Position numbers and translations under genes: made by a program
The notes under the pieces: generated by a model
The model's database searches: none
What the model saw: only the letters and a program-made list of their open reading frames with translations
What the model was told of the DNA's origin: nothing
Origin: Intestinibaculum porci
Lineage (GTDB): Bacteria > Bacillota_I > Bacilli_A > Erysipelotrichales > Coprobacillaceae
DNA: 64,000 bases
Reading direction: 5' to 3'
Assembly: GCF_003925875.1 (NCBI RefSeq)
Contig: NZ_AP019309.1
Span: 1,798,001-1,862,000 of the forward strand
Part shown: in pieces, positions 26,644-35,679 of the stretch
Numbering within the stretch: the first letter of the stretch is position 1
Layout: every line of letters starts with the position of its first letter

Positions 26644-28782
26644 AAATACACATGTCAAAACGTCGTTGCCGTTTTGACACACCTTGCAATGAATATATCA
26701 ATTCAATGCAGGTGTTTTTCTCCTTTCCAAATTTATTTTTTTCGTTCCCTCTGTATCGTTTGATTTGTTGTGGTTACGAACCTACAATTTATTTGATGGA
26801 GATTCGTACTACAAAGCACGGTGAGGGGCGTTGTACGGTTAAACTCAATCGTTAATCAAAACAGCATAATAAATTGTGTGAGATCAGCCATTCATGCACA
26901 TCTGAGTAGACCCGTTGAGGCTGTAGATTAATCAATGACTAACAGTTAATCTTTAGTGCTGGCTGACCAGTCAACGTATCTCCTTCAAAAAATTATTTGA
27001 AAGGAGATTTTTGCTATGAAAGTAATTCGCAATCCGAAAGACTTTCGAATCGTTTATTCAAGAGCCTGTGGCATTGACGTTCACAAAAACTTTATTGTAT
27101 GCACAGCATGCATTCCTGGCAGCAAGCCTGATCAGTGGAAGTTCATTACCAGACGATTTTCGACTTTCTACAAGGAATTAGAGGAATGTGCTGACTGGCT
27201 TTCAAAACTTGACTGCCAGAACGTGTGCATGGAATCAACAGGCCAGTACTATATACCTGTTCATGACGTTCTTGAGAAGAAACTGTCGAACGTCAGGGTC
27301 GTCAACCCTAAATGGGTTAAAGCCGTCAAGGGCAACAAGGACGACAAGAAAGATTCCAAATGGATCTGTCAGCTTTTTAGGTTTGGCATGACAAAATCCA
27401 GCTTTATTCCAGGAGAAGAGATCAGAACCCTGAGAGGTGAAACGAGATACCGCTATAAAGTCATCAGCATGCGAACATCCGAAATGAACCGCTATCAGAA
27501 CGCACTGACAGTCGGAGGTTTCAAAGTAGATGCAGTCTTTTCTGATGTCTTCGGCAAGTCTGCTCAGGCAATCATTAACCTTGTCCTTTCGGGTAAGGAA
27601 TACACTGACAAGGATATTCTGTCACTTGTTCACAAAAACTGTAAGTCATCACCTGAGAAAATTCTTGAAGCCGTAAATGGAATCAGAATGAATGATACTC
27701 AGAAAAAAAGACTTATAATCATCAAGAATCATTTAGACTATCTCACTGATGAAATTGGCGAGATTAATAAACAAATTGACTGTCTCGTCAAGGAGATTCC
27801 AGGCATGGAAGCAGCCATTGATCACTCATGCATGGTCCCCGGCATAGACAAAAACCTGGCAGTCATCATTATGTCAGAAATTGGCACTGACATGAGCCCT
27901 TGGCCTAGTCAGTACAATCTGGTAAGCTGGGCCGGTCTGGCGCCAGGTGACAATCAATCAGCCGGAAAAAAGAAATCCGTTAAGATCTCACGAGCCGGTG
28001 TCTATCTTAAGCCTGCCCTGGTCGAAGCGGCTCACGCCGCTGTAAAGGATAAGGAGCACCCTTATTATGCCATCAAGTATAATACAATTAAAAAACGCCG
28101 TGGCCAGAAGAGAGCTATTATTGCAATTGCACGAAAGCTCTTAATTGCAATTTATCACATGCTTCTTACTGGCGAAAAATGGAATCCTACCGATCTTGCC
28201 AACGTTGAAACACCAACTGACAAAAGAAGAAAGTACATCAAGAAAAATCTTTCTAATTCCTTTAGTCAGCTGGAAAATGCTGGGATGTTACCGGAAGAAA
28301 TTATTAATTATTTGAAAGGACAATTTTTAGATTTAGAAGTTTCAGCCGAGTCTGAAGATGATAGTGATTCTTCGGATAACGATTCATCTAAAGGCACAGA
28401 AGCCTCAGCAGACTCTGCCGAAACTAATAATAGTGAATCACCTACTGAGCAATCGGCCTTAGACAGTGATTCACAGACAGATTTGACTTTGGTAAAAGAT
28501 AAATCTGCCGCAAGCTGACTTCTCCAGAAGAATCAGCAATTTATTCTTCTGGAATGTAAAAGCGCTAAAACTTTATAAATTTTCAATCCATATATCTGTT
28601 GTCTTCGTTTTCAGATGATCAGATAGCCCAATGTTAGTTAGTTCTAACAATTTCCAATATCTTGGGGTAAGGGGGATTTTACGCTTTTTCAGCTATTGCA
28701 CCTAAATTATATCATCCTTACAGCAAAAATAAACTCTGTTTCATTTCACATCAATTGTTATTTCATTAATATATTCAGATTA
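26644..28782 (+). mobile_element. IS110-family element, copy 2
   Basis: Same boundaries relative to the unit as copy 1. Confidence 0.8.
27016..28518 (+). CDS. IS110-family DEDD transposase, copy 2
   Basis: Protein identical to copy 1, with the same sequestered ribosome binding site (26978-27008). Confidence 0.95.
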   Translation: MKVIRNPKDFRIVYSRACGIDVHKNFIVCTACIPGSKPDQWKFITRRFSTFYKELEECADWLSKLDCQNVCMESTGQYYIPVHDVLEKKLSNVRVVNPKWVKAVKGNKDDKKDSKWICQLFRFGMTKSSFIPGEEIRTLRGETRYRYKVISMRTSEMNRYQNALTVGGFKVDAVFSDVFGKSAQAIINLVLSGKEYTDKDILSLVHKNCKSSPEKILEAVNGIRMNDTQKKRLIIIKNHLDYLTDEIGEINKQIDCLVKEIPGMEAAIDHSCMVPGIDKNLAVIIMSEIGTDMSPWPSQYNLVSWAGLAPGDNQSAGKKKSVKISRAGVYLKPALVEAAHAAVKDKEHPYYAIKYNTIKKRRGQKRAIIAIARKLLIAIYHMLLTGEKWNPTDLANVETPTDKRRKYIKKNLSNSFSQLENAGMLPEEIINYLKGQFLDLEVSAESEDDSDSSDNDSSKGTEASADSAETNNSESPTEQSALDSDSQTDLTLVKDKSAAS

Positions 28783-28881
28783 ATTTCATTTGCATCGCCT
28801 CTTCTTGTCTCTATTGTATCAAATACGCCAAAAGAAAAAAGGAAAAGTATCCAAAAGAAAAAAACTGTGAATATCACAGTT

Positions 28882-30222
28882 TTAATGGAAAAGGGCAATC
28901 CCTTCATCACTTTGTAAAATGATTGGCTCACCATCTGTCGCGATCGTTCCTTCACGAATTTCTACACGCTGTCCATCAATCAGATTGGTGTAATAACCAT
29001 CATGCAGACCACTTTGCCCAAGGTCTAGGAATGAGGATTGACCATGAAAATGGAATAACCCGACTAAATAAGGATGATCCTGATCATCTCGTGGTGATGA
29101 GGCATTTTCATGATGAATGGCCATCAGGACATCATCACGAAGTACTTTCGTTTCATAAGTAGAATTGGTCATAATCGGATTCTTCTTGACCTGGTAAAGC
29201 TTATGCATGAGCGGTGATAAATCCATTCCTGTATCATAATCAATCGGATCCTTATCAAAGAGAGCTGGCGTATGCATAGCGCCGGCTTCCTGACCATTAT
29301 AAAGCATCGCAATACCTTTATTGAAATACATAAAAGCTAAATGATTGCGCAGTGCTTTTTCATCTGGAATACTGAAATGTGCACGATTACGATCATGATT
29401 TTCTAAGAAACGCGCTTTTACATAATTATCGGGATAGATCGTTTCCTGACGATTGATCGCCGCACTATATGTTTGTAAGGACACTTTTCCAGCCAGATAA
29501 TCTTTAAAGATGCCAAAGATATCATAATCATAAGCCATATCGAAAGCCTGATAAATCTCACTGTCGCTAGCGCTTGCTATGCCGCGTGAGCGGTTATAAG
29601 CCACAAAGCCTGGTTCCACGCTTTCTGCTAACCATAAAGCGCCGGGGCGAACCTTTGCCACAGCTTCGCGCGCCGCTAACCAGAAATCAACGGGGACCAT
29701 GCTTGCGACATCACAGCGGAAGCCATCGACATCCTTTGCCCACATCTTCAGTGTTTCAATCTGATAATCCCACAATTCATGATTCGCGTAATCTAAATCT
29801 ACCACATCCCACCAGTCACCAACGCGATTGCCAAGCGAGCCATCGGCTTTATGGAAGAACCATTCGGGATGATGGGTCGCTAAATAAGAATCTGGTGATG
29901 TATGATTATAGACGACATCAATAATGACTTTCATCCCCCGTTTATGAATGGCCTCACATAAGCGCTGAAAATCTTCTTTGCTGCCAAACTTCGGATTGAC
30001 TTCACGATAATCACGAATGGCATATGGTGAGCCTAATGTCCCTTTGCGATGCAGCTTACCAATGGGATGAATGGGCATCAGCCAAATGATATCCACACCT
30101 AAACTTTGAATCCGGTCTAAATCATTCATAACGGCCTGGAACGTCCCTTCTTTTGAATAATTGCGTACGTAAATACTATAAATAACCTCATTACGTAATT
30201 GTTTGTTTGTATCTTTTGCCAT
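28882..30222 (-). CDS. GH13 alpha-amylase-family glycosidase, copy 3
   Basis: Protein identical to copies 1 and 2. It is the copy nearest the native promoter, but 2.14 kb of IS110 in antisense orientation lies between them. Confidence 0.93.
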   Translation of the reverse strand: MAKDTNKQLRNEVIYSIYVRNYSKEGTFQAVMNDLDRIQSLGVDIIWLMPIHPIGKLHRKGTLGSPYAIRDYREVNPKFGSKEDFQRLCEAIHKRGMKVIIDVVYNHTSPDSYLATHHPEWFFHKADGSLGNRVGDWWDVVDLDYANHELWDYQIETLKMWAKDVDGFRCDVASMVPVDFWLAAREAVAKVRPGALWLAESVEPGFVAYNRSRGIASASDSEIYQAFDMAYDYDIFGIFKDYLAGKVSLQTYSAAINRQETIYPDNYVKARFLENHDRNRAHFSIPDEKALRNHLAFMYFNKGIAMLYNGQEAGAMHTPALFDKDPIDYDTGMDLSPLMHKLYQVKKNPIMTNSTYETKVLRDDVLMAIHHENASSPRDDQDHPYLVGLFHFHGQSSFLDLGQSGLHDGYYTNLIDGQRVEIREGTIATDGEPIILQSDEGIALFH

Positions 30223-30225
30223 AAT

Positions 30226-32364
30226 AAATACACATGTCAAAACGTCGTTGCCGTTTTGACACACCTTGCAATGAATATATCAATTCAATGCAGGTGTTTT
30301 TCTCCTTTCCAAATTTATTTTTTTCGTTCCCTCTGTATCGTTTGATTTGTTGTGGTTACGAACCTACAATTTATTTGATGGAGATTCGTACTACAAAGCA
30401 CGGTGAGGGGCGTTGTACGGTTAAACTCAATCGTTAATCAAAACAGCATAATAAATTGTGTGAGATCAGCCATTCATGCACATCTGAGTAGACCCGTTGA
30501 GGCTGTAGATTAATCAATGACTAACAGTTAATCTTTAGTGCTGGCTGACCAGTCAACGTATCTCCTTCAAAAAATTATTTGAAAGGAGATTTTTGCTATG
30601 AAAGTAATTCGCAATCCGAAAGACTTTCGAATCGTTTATTCAAGAGCCTGTGGCATTGACGTTCACAAAAACTTTATTGTATGCACAGCATGCATTCCTG
30701 GCAGCAAGCCTGATCAGTGGAAGTTCATTACCAGACGATTTTCGACTTTCTACAAGGAATTAGAGGAATGTGCTGACTGGCTTTCAAAACTTGACTGCCA
30801 GAACGTGTGCATGGAATCAACAGGCCAGTACTATATACCTGTTCATGACGTTCTTGAGAAGAAACTGTCGAACGTCAGGGTCGTCAACCCTAAATGGGTT
30901 AAAGCCGTCAAGGGCAACAAGGACGACAAGAAAGATTCCAAATGGATCTGTCAGCTTTTTAGGTTTGGCATGACAAAATCCAGCTTTATTCCAGGAGAAG
31001 AGATCAGAACCCTGAGAGGTGAAACGAGATACCGCTATAAAGTCATCAGCATGCGAACATCCGAAATGAACCGCTATCAGAACGCACTGACAGTCGGAGG
31101 TTTCAAAGTAGATGCAGTCTTTTCTGATGTCTTCGGCAAGTCTGCTCAGGCAATCATTAACCTTGTCCTTTCGGGTAAGGAATACACTGACAAGGATATT
31201 CTGTCACTTGTTCACAAAAACTGTAAGTCATCACCTGAGAAAATTCTTGAAGCCGTAAATGGAATCAGAATGAATGATACTCAGAAAAAAAGACTTATAA
31301 TCATCAAGAATCATTTAGACTATCTCACTGATGAAATTGGCGAGATTAATAAACAAATTGACTGTCTCGTCAAGGAGATTCCAGGCATGGAAGCAGCCAT
31401 TGATCACTCATGCATGGTCCCCGGCATAGACAAAAACCTGGCAGTCATCATTATGTCAGAAATTGGCACTGACATGAGCCCTTGGCCTAGTCAGTACAAT
31501 CTGGTAAGCTGGGCCGGTCTGGCGCCAGGTGACAATCAATCAGCCGGAAAAAAGAAATCCGTTAAGATCTCACGAGCCGGTGTCTATCTTAAGCCTGCCC
31601 TGGTCGAAGCGGCTCACGCCGCTGTAAAGGATAAGGAGCACCCTTATTATGCCATCAAGTATAATACAATTAAAAAACGCCGTGGCCAGAAGAGAGCTAT
31701 TATTGCAATTGCACGAAAGCTCTTAATTGCAATTTATCACATGCTTCTTACTGGCGAAAAATGGAATCCTACCGATCTTGCCAACGTTGAAACACCAACT
31801 GACAAAAGAAGAAAGTACATCAAGAAAAATCTTTCTAATTCCTTTAGTCAGCTGGAAAATGCTGGGATGTTACCGGAAGAAATTATTAATTATTTGAAAG
31901 GACAATTTTTAGATTTAGAAGTTTCAGCCGAGTCTGAAGATGATAGTGATTCTTCGGATAACGATTCATCTAAAGGCACAGAAGCCTCAGCAGACTCTGC
32001 CGAAACTAATAATAGTGAATCACCTACTGAGCAATCGGCCTTAGACAGTGATTCACAGACAGATTTGACTTTGGTAAAAGATAAATCTGCCGCAAGCTGA
32101 CTTCTCCAGAAGAATCAGCAATTTATTCTTCTGGAATGTAAAAGCGCTAAAACTTTATAAATTTTCAATCCATATATCTGTTGTCTTCGTTTTCAGATGA
32201 TCAGATAGCCCAATGTTAGTTAGTTCTAACAATTTCCAATATCTTGGGGTAAGGGGGATTTTACGCTTTTTCAGCTATTGCACCTAAATTATATCATCCT
32301 TACAGCAAAAATAAACTCTGTTTCATTTCACATCAATTGTTATTTCATTAATATATTCAGATTA
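30226..32364 (+). mobile_element. IS110-family element, copy 3
   Basis: The right end at 32364 adjoins A at 32365 and the GGAGG ribosome binding site of the amylase. This copy therefore still shows the original right insertion junction. Confidence 0.82.
30598..32100 (+). CDS. IS110-family DEDD transposase, copy 3
   Basis: Protein identical to copies 1 and 2, with the sequestered ribosome binding site at 30560-30590. Confidence 0.95.
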   Translation: MKVIRNPKDFRIVYSRACGIDVHKNFIVCTACIPGSKPDQWKFITRRFSTFYKELEECADWLSKLDCQNVCMESTGQYYIPVHDVLEKKLSNVRVVNPKWVKAVKGNKDDKKDSKWICQLFRFGMTKSSFIPGEEIRTLRGETRYRYKVISMRTSEMNRYQNALTVGGFKVDAVFSDVFGKSAQAIINLVLSGKEYTDKDILSLVHKNCKSSPEKILEAVNGIRMNDTQKKRLIIIKNHLDYLTDEIGEINKQIDCLVKEIPGMEAAIDHSCMVPGIDKNLAVIIMSEIGTDMSPWPSQYNLVSWAGLAPGDNQSAGKKKSVKISRAGVYLKPALVEAAHAAVKDKEHPYYAIKYNTIKKRRGQKRAIIAIARKLLIAIYHMLLTGEKWNPTDLANVETPTDKRRKYIKKNLSNSFSQLENAGMLPEEIINYLKGQFLDLEVSAESEDDSDSSDNDSSKGTEASADSAETNNSESPTEQSALDSDSQTDLTLVKDKSAAS

Positions 32365-32414
32365 TCCTCCTCACTTTTTTCATTATACAAAAGTGTCATG
32401 AAAAAGACATGACA
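32365..32414 (-). promoter_or_regulatory. Orphaned amylase promoter, operator-like repeat and ribosome binding site
   Basis: Read on the minus strand: a 7-bp inverted repeat TGTCATG-n7-CATGACA (32394-32414), a -10 box TATAAT (32382-32387), then GTGAGGAGGA (32365-32374), an excellent ribosome binding site whose last base touches the IS110 right end. No gene start follows, whereas the amylase start codon is found at the other end of the IS with no RBS. The -35 box is poor and overlapped by the inverted repeat, so a regulator may act there. Confidence 0.75.
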
Positions 32415-32444
32415 ATTCTTTAGGTTCCTTATGAAATTTCTTAG

Positions 32445-32476
32445 AAAAAAAGATATGACTGCCAATTGGCAGTCAT
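32445..32476 (-). terminator. Strong terminator of the candidate structured RNA
   Basis: A 22-bp perfect palindrome at 32455-32476 (arms ATGACTGCCAA/TTGGCAGTCAT) followed by ATCTTTTTTTC on the minus strand. Confidence 0.88.
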
Positions 32477-32858
32477 ACCGGTTCCATGAAACGTGAGGGA
32501 AATCTCAGGATCTCTGCAGTGATCCCGCCTTTCCCATCATTTCTGATGTTTAAGGGCAATTAATGGAATTGTAACACAAACTCCTAATTCGAATGACACC
32601 TAAGGGTCATTGATACATGTCAGAAGATCATGCTCACCCTTACGTGTGATTCATTTTTATTAAAGGCAGAGGTTATTGTTTTACAATGTGTATGATCCAT
32701 TAGAATCCAACCATCTCCTTCCGGTGAACAGGCTTCCAGGTATTACCCCTTCTTTATCTTCCAAAAGGTATTCATCCTTTTTTCAAGAAGGAATAACAAT
32801 CTCCTTTCTTCTTTATCACCACTTGCAATATTTACATGCATGTCTCTTGCTTAAGCTT
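32445..32858 (-). ncRNA. Candidate structured RNA of about 410 nt (identity unknown)
   Basis: A consensus promoter at 32865-32892 would start a transcript near 32858 that ends at the terminator above. No convincing ORF lies inside. Local hairpins on the minus strand include one closed by a GAAA tetraloop (CATCA-GAAA-TGATG, 32549-32562 region), GGATC...GATCC around 32505-32522, ATTGT-AAA-ACAAT near 32675, AAAAGG...CCTTTT near 32770 and AATGAC...GTCATT near 32600. It is not tmRNA, RNase P RNA or SRP RNA by the motifs I know. It could be a free-standing RNA or a long leader of the amylase. Confidence 0.5.
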
Positions 32859-33022
32859 AATTATATTATAGTCTTGTTTTCATATTTGTCAATATCATAT
32901 GATTTTATCTATTATTTATGATATTCATAATTATTTGTATTATTCCTATATATAAAGTGCCGATATGATCGTCATTCTCTAATTATGTGATAATATTTTA
33001 TCATCTTGTAGGAATTTAATAA
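32848..33022 (-). repeat. Upstream regulatory module, copy A (related to 39328-39527)
   Basis: On the plus strand both copies start with CTCTTGCTTAAGCTTA, then a promoter with 16-bp spacing, and end with the pattern TGTGATAAT....TTATCATC/ATTATCATG..GGAATTT.ATAAAT. The middle is diverged but alignable. Copy A contains TGATAA-TATT-TTATCA. Confidence 0.65.
32865..32892 (-). promoter_or_regulatory. Promoter of the candidate structured RNA
   Basis: Minus strand -35 TTGACA (32887-32892), spacer 16, -10 TATAAT (32865-32870). The same boxes, spacing and downstream TAAGCTTAAGCAAGAG occur at the urease promoter. Confidence 0.8.
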
Positions 33023-33055
33023 ATTAAAAATTCCTTCTTTTTTAAGGAAGGAATT
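33021..33055 (-). terminator. Terminator of the urease operon
   Basis: Arms AATTCCTTC (33029-33037) and GAAGGAATT (33047-33055), followed by TTTTTAATTT on the minus strand; overlaps the ureD stop codon. Confidence 0.87.
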
Positions 33056-33917
33056 AAATATGGAGAGAGTGCGGCCCTTTCCGTAAAGCTAAAGGGGCTA
33101 AGCCGATGGCTTGGCGATAAGCCTTGATCAAAGTCTCCATCACTTTTCTATTCTCATCTATGCTCATCCCTAAAACACGTAAAACCATTCCTTCGCTTTC
33201 AATCATCGATAAGCCAAAGCGAGATGATGTCTGCGCGTCTTCAAGGATGTTTCTGAAGTATTCAACCTGCTTCTGATTGATATCTTCATCAATAATTGTC
33301 ACTGAGTTAAAGTTCGTGTAGCCTTCAAAAAAGCCAATCTCAGACATGGGATCATAACGCGGATCCACGAGCATAAAATCATTCATAAGTAAACGTTTTT
33401 GACGATAGATTCTAGTTTTAAGAGCCATTTGATGATAAGTGAACAAGCCCCCTTGCTCATCATAGCCGGCGGTTAAGCCTTCACTTAAAATCAGCTTCGC
33501 GTGTTTTTCTAAAACGATCTCATTATTTTGGTGAAAGAGCGCATCTTTATAAGGAATCGTTTCATCAAAGTAATATTCACACAGCGCATTTTCTCCCACT
33601 TTAAGCACGCAATCCTGATGTGTAGTGAAGCATTGATCGCACTTGTAAATATAATTAGGCGCCTGCGTCGTAAGAATGGCATGCGTATCATCATCTAAGA
33701 CAACCTCCTGCCGGTAACACTCTCCTTCCACATACCCGCCGCCTGTCGCAATCAGAAAGTAATAAGGAAAATCATCGTCATTAGGAATGGCGGCGGAAAT
33801 GCGGGAGTTGCCATGACGATAGAGATCATCTGCGACGCTGCGCTCCCCACGCCTTACAAAATGCATGCGGATCTCGCCGTCTAAAGATCTTCCAGTAAAC
33901 AGTCCTTTTTGAGCCAT
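33054..33917 (-). CDS. ureD: Urease accessory protein UreD (UreH)
   Basis: 287 residues. Typical UreD segments are [41 protein letters not shown] and [18 protein letters not shown]. UreD is the scaffold that binds apo-urease and then UreF and UreG for nickel insertion. It overlaps ureG by 37 bp and is last in the operon. Placing ureD after ureG is common in Bacillota. Confidence 0.95.
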   Translation of the reverse strand: MAQKGLFTGRSLDGEIRMHFVRRGERSVADDLYRHGNSRISAAIPNDDDFPYYFLIATGGGYVEGECYRQEVVLDDDTHAILTTQAPNYIYKCDQCFTTHQDCVLKVGENALCEYYFDETIPYKDALFHQNNEIVLEKHAKLILSEGLTAGYDEQGGLFTYHQMALKTRIYRQKRLLMNDFMLVDPRYDPMSEIGFFEGYTNFNSVTIIDEDINQKQVEYFRNILEDAQTSSRFGLSMIESEGMVLRVLGMSIDENRKVMETLIKAYRQAIGLAPLALRKGPHSLHI

Positions 33918-34495
33918 TCGACAACACCATCCAGACCTTCATCCGTTTTGAGATTGGTAAAGAAGAACTTTCCATCGCCTCTAAACTTTTGCGACACTTC
34001 GCGCATATGCTTTAAGTTCGCACCAACATAAGGTGCTAAATCAATTTTATTGATGATAAAAAGATCAGATTTGATCATTCCCTGCCCTGCTTTGGAAGGA
34101 ATCTTTTCCCCTTCTGCGCAGTCGATAATATAAATGGAAAAATCTACTAATTCCGGAGAGAAGGTAGCGGCTAAGTTATCCCCGCCGCTTTCCACGAAAA
34201 TAATATCTAAGGTATGATCAAAACGTTTTTCTAATTCATCAATCGCCGCAAAATTCATGGAGGCATCTTCACGAATAGCGGTATGCGGACAGCCGCCAGT
34301 TTCTACCCCGATAATGCGATCTTCGTCTAACACCGAATTTTTTGCCATATATTCGGCATCCCATTTGGTATAAATATCATTGGTAATCACCGCCATGGAA
34401 TACTCATTATGAAGACGACGGGTTAAACGTTCGATCAATTGGGTCTTTCCGGACCCCACAGGGCCGCCAACCCCGATACGTAATGCTCTTTTCAT
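33881..34495 (-). CDS. ureG: Urease accessory GTPase UreG
   Basis: 204 residues, normal length. P-loop [12 protein letters not shown] is at residues 8-19; the CPH metal site is in [36 protein letters not shown] and [11 protein letters not shown] give the other G motifs. UreG powers Ni2+ delivery by GTP hydrolysis in the UreDFG complex. It starts 12 bp after ureF. Confidence 0.97.
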   Translation of the reverse strand: MKRALRIGVGGPVGSGKTQLIERLTRRLHNEYSMAVITNDIYTKWDAEYMAKNSVLDEDRIIGVETGGCPHTAIREDASMNFAAIDELEKRFDHTLDIIFVESGGDNLAATFSPELVDFSIYIIDCAEGEKIPSKAGQGMIKSDLFIINKIDLAPYVGANLKHMREVSQKFRGDGKFFFTNLKTDEGLDGVVEWLKKDCLLEDL

Positions 34496-34507
34496 GCAAA
34501 ATACCTC

Positions 34508-35194
34508 CTAAGACATAAACAGACGGGCCGCCTGTGATTCATGTAAGATTTGGGCAATCTCTAAGCCTGGACTATTCGCCCCTAAATAGTCTTCATCAAA
34601 GGTGCAAACATTTTCGTAAAGGCCTTCGATTTCCTTGATGACATCATGTAAGATGACTTGTCCTTCACGTTGGCCTAGCGGCACGCTGCGCACCGCATTC
34701 TGGGTTAAGGTGGAAGCGACGGAGTAACCATACAGCGTAAAGACTTCCTGGCTGCTTAGTCCTTTGGCGTAGGCAAAGATCGCAAAGACAAGCGCCGGAT
34801 TGCCATACGCTTTGCCTTCTTCAACGGCCTCTACATAGCCGTTTAATAAAGGAAAGACATCACCATAAATTTTTTGGATAAGCAAATACATTTGCCGGGC
34901 AATCAGCTTGGTACCATCACGGGTTTCTTTCGCTAAAGTAGACTTGGTCATGAGATCATCATAGCGCAGGATCTCTGTCAGCGTCGCCTCTTCACAAAGC
35001 AGCGTTAATAACCCTTCGCCAAAGCAGTACTGCGAGCGAAAATAGTTCATCAGCCAACATTTAAACTGTGGCGCTTTCTTGATTTTGCGGTTGACGAGAT
35101 AGTTCTCCATGCCAAAAGAATGATTGAAGGTCCCAATGGGAAACGTCGAGTCACAAATTTGAAAGACATCCATCAGTGTTTTCGTATCAGCCAT
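34508..35194 (-). CDS. ureF: Urease accessory protein UreF
   Basis: 228 residues. ICDSTFPIGTFNHSFGMENYLV at the N-terminus and PLGQREGQ near the C-terminus are characteristic; the protein is all-helical and binds UreD and UreG. It overlaps the His-rich end of ureE by 8 bp. Confidence 0.95.
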   Translation of the reverse strand: MADTKTLMDVFQICDSTFPIGTFNHSFGMENYLVNRKIKKAPQFKCWLMNYFRSQYCFGEGLLTLLCEEATLTEILRYDDLMTKSTLAKETRDGTKLIARQMYLLIQKIYGDVFPLLNGYVEAVEEGKAYGNPALVFAIFAYAKGLSSQEVFTLYGYSVASTLTQNAVRSVPLGQREGQVILHDVIKEIEGLYENVCTFDEDYLGANSPGLEIAQILHESQAARLFMS

Positions 35195-35660
35195 GGTGAT
35201 GATGATGGCTATGGGCGACTAAGTTGGCATATTTCATCGGTTCATCTAATTGTCTTTTTTCCACCACATAGCTTGCTCCTTCCTGATCTAATGTCTTTTT
35301 GACAACCTCATCATAAAGCATCGTAATCTGACCGTCTTTGACCTGAATCGGTTTATGAAGATTGCCTAGCATATGGGCAGTCTTACCCATCTCATCAATA
35401 TCCTTGGGCGTAATGATCATCACTTCATCAGGAATCGCTTCTAGCACTAATAATTCATGATCCCCGATTATAAAGGCAGCGCCATTTTCCAGCCCTTGTG
35501 TTTCATCTTCTAAGCGAATACCATAGTCATGTCCATGATCACTAGTCACACGTAAAATAGATTTTAATAAATCATCGCTTTTAACGAGGGCTGTCTCGAC
35601 ATGGTAATCATGGAGATGCGGGATATCTTTCACATTGGCATAGACTTTCGTTAATATCAT
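35187..35660 (-). CDS. ureE: Urease nickel metallochaperone UreE
   Basis: 157 residues from ATG 35660 (AGAAGG upstream); a longer frame to 35798 would read inside ureC and is rejected. The C-terminal tail HSHHHHHG is a nickel-binding His tail, and AHMLGNLHKPIQ carries the conserved central metal site. UreE delivers Ni2+ to UreG in the cytosol. Confidence 0.95.
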   Translation of the reverse strand: MILTKVYANVKDIPHLHDYHVETALVKSDDLLKSILRVTSDHGHDYGIRLEDETQGLENGAAFIIGDHELLVLEAIPDEVMIITPKDIDEMGKTAHMLGNLHKPIQVKDGQITMLYDEVVKKTLDQEGASYVVEKRQLDEPMKYANLVAHSHHHHHG

Positions 35661-35679
35661 TGTAGACCTTCTTTCTTCA

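Larger units (their letters stand above)
25201..28782. repeat. Tandem unit, copy 2 of 3
   Basis: Same 3582 bp as copy 1. The first bases (from 25201) are the leader of the oxidoreductase gene, now joined directly to the IS110 right end, so any promoter in that leader would point leftward into the IS. Confidence 0.97.
28783..32364. repeat. Tandem unit, copy 3 of 3
   Basis: Same 3582 bp. The copy ends at 32364 and is followed by unique DNA, namely the RBS and promoter that once belonged to the amylase. Confidence 0.97.

Noticed and set aside
32445-32500. T-box riboswitch before the amylase
   Set aside because: TGGAACCG occurs before the terminator, as in the T-box bulge, but the flanking AGGG...CG bases and a stem I are not evident, and an amylase is not a usual T-box gene.
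32700-32735. SRP RNA-like CCGGAAGG motif in the candidate RNA
   Set aside because: Only the GGAAG part matches; the rest of the SRP apical helix sequence is absent.
32676-32921. 81-codon plus-strand ORF in the gap left of urease
   Set aside because: It runs antisense to the promoter and candidate RNA, has no ribosome binding site and has a non-protein-like composition.
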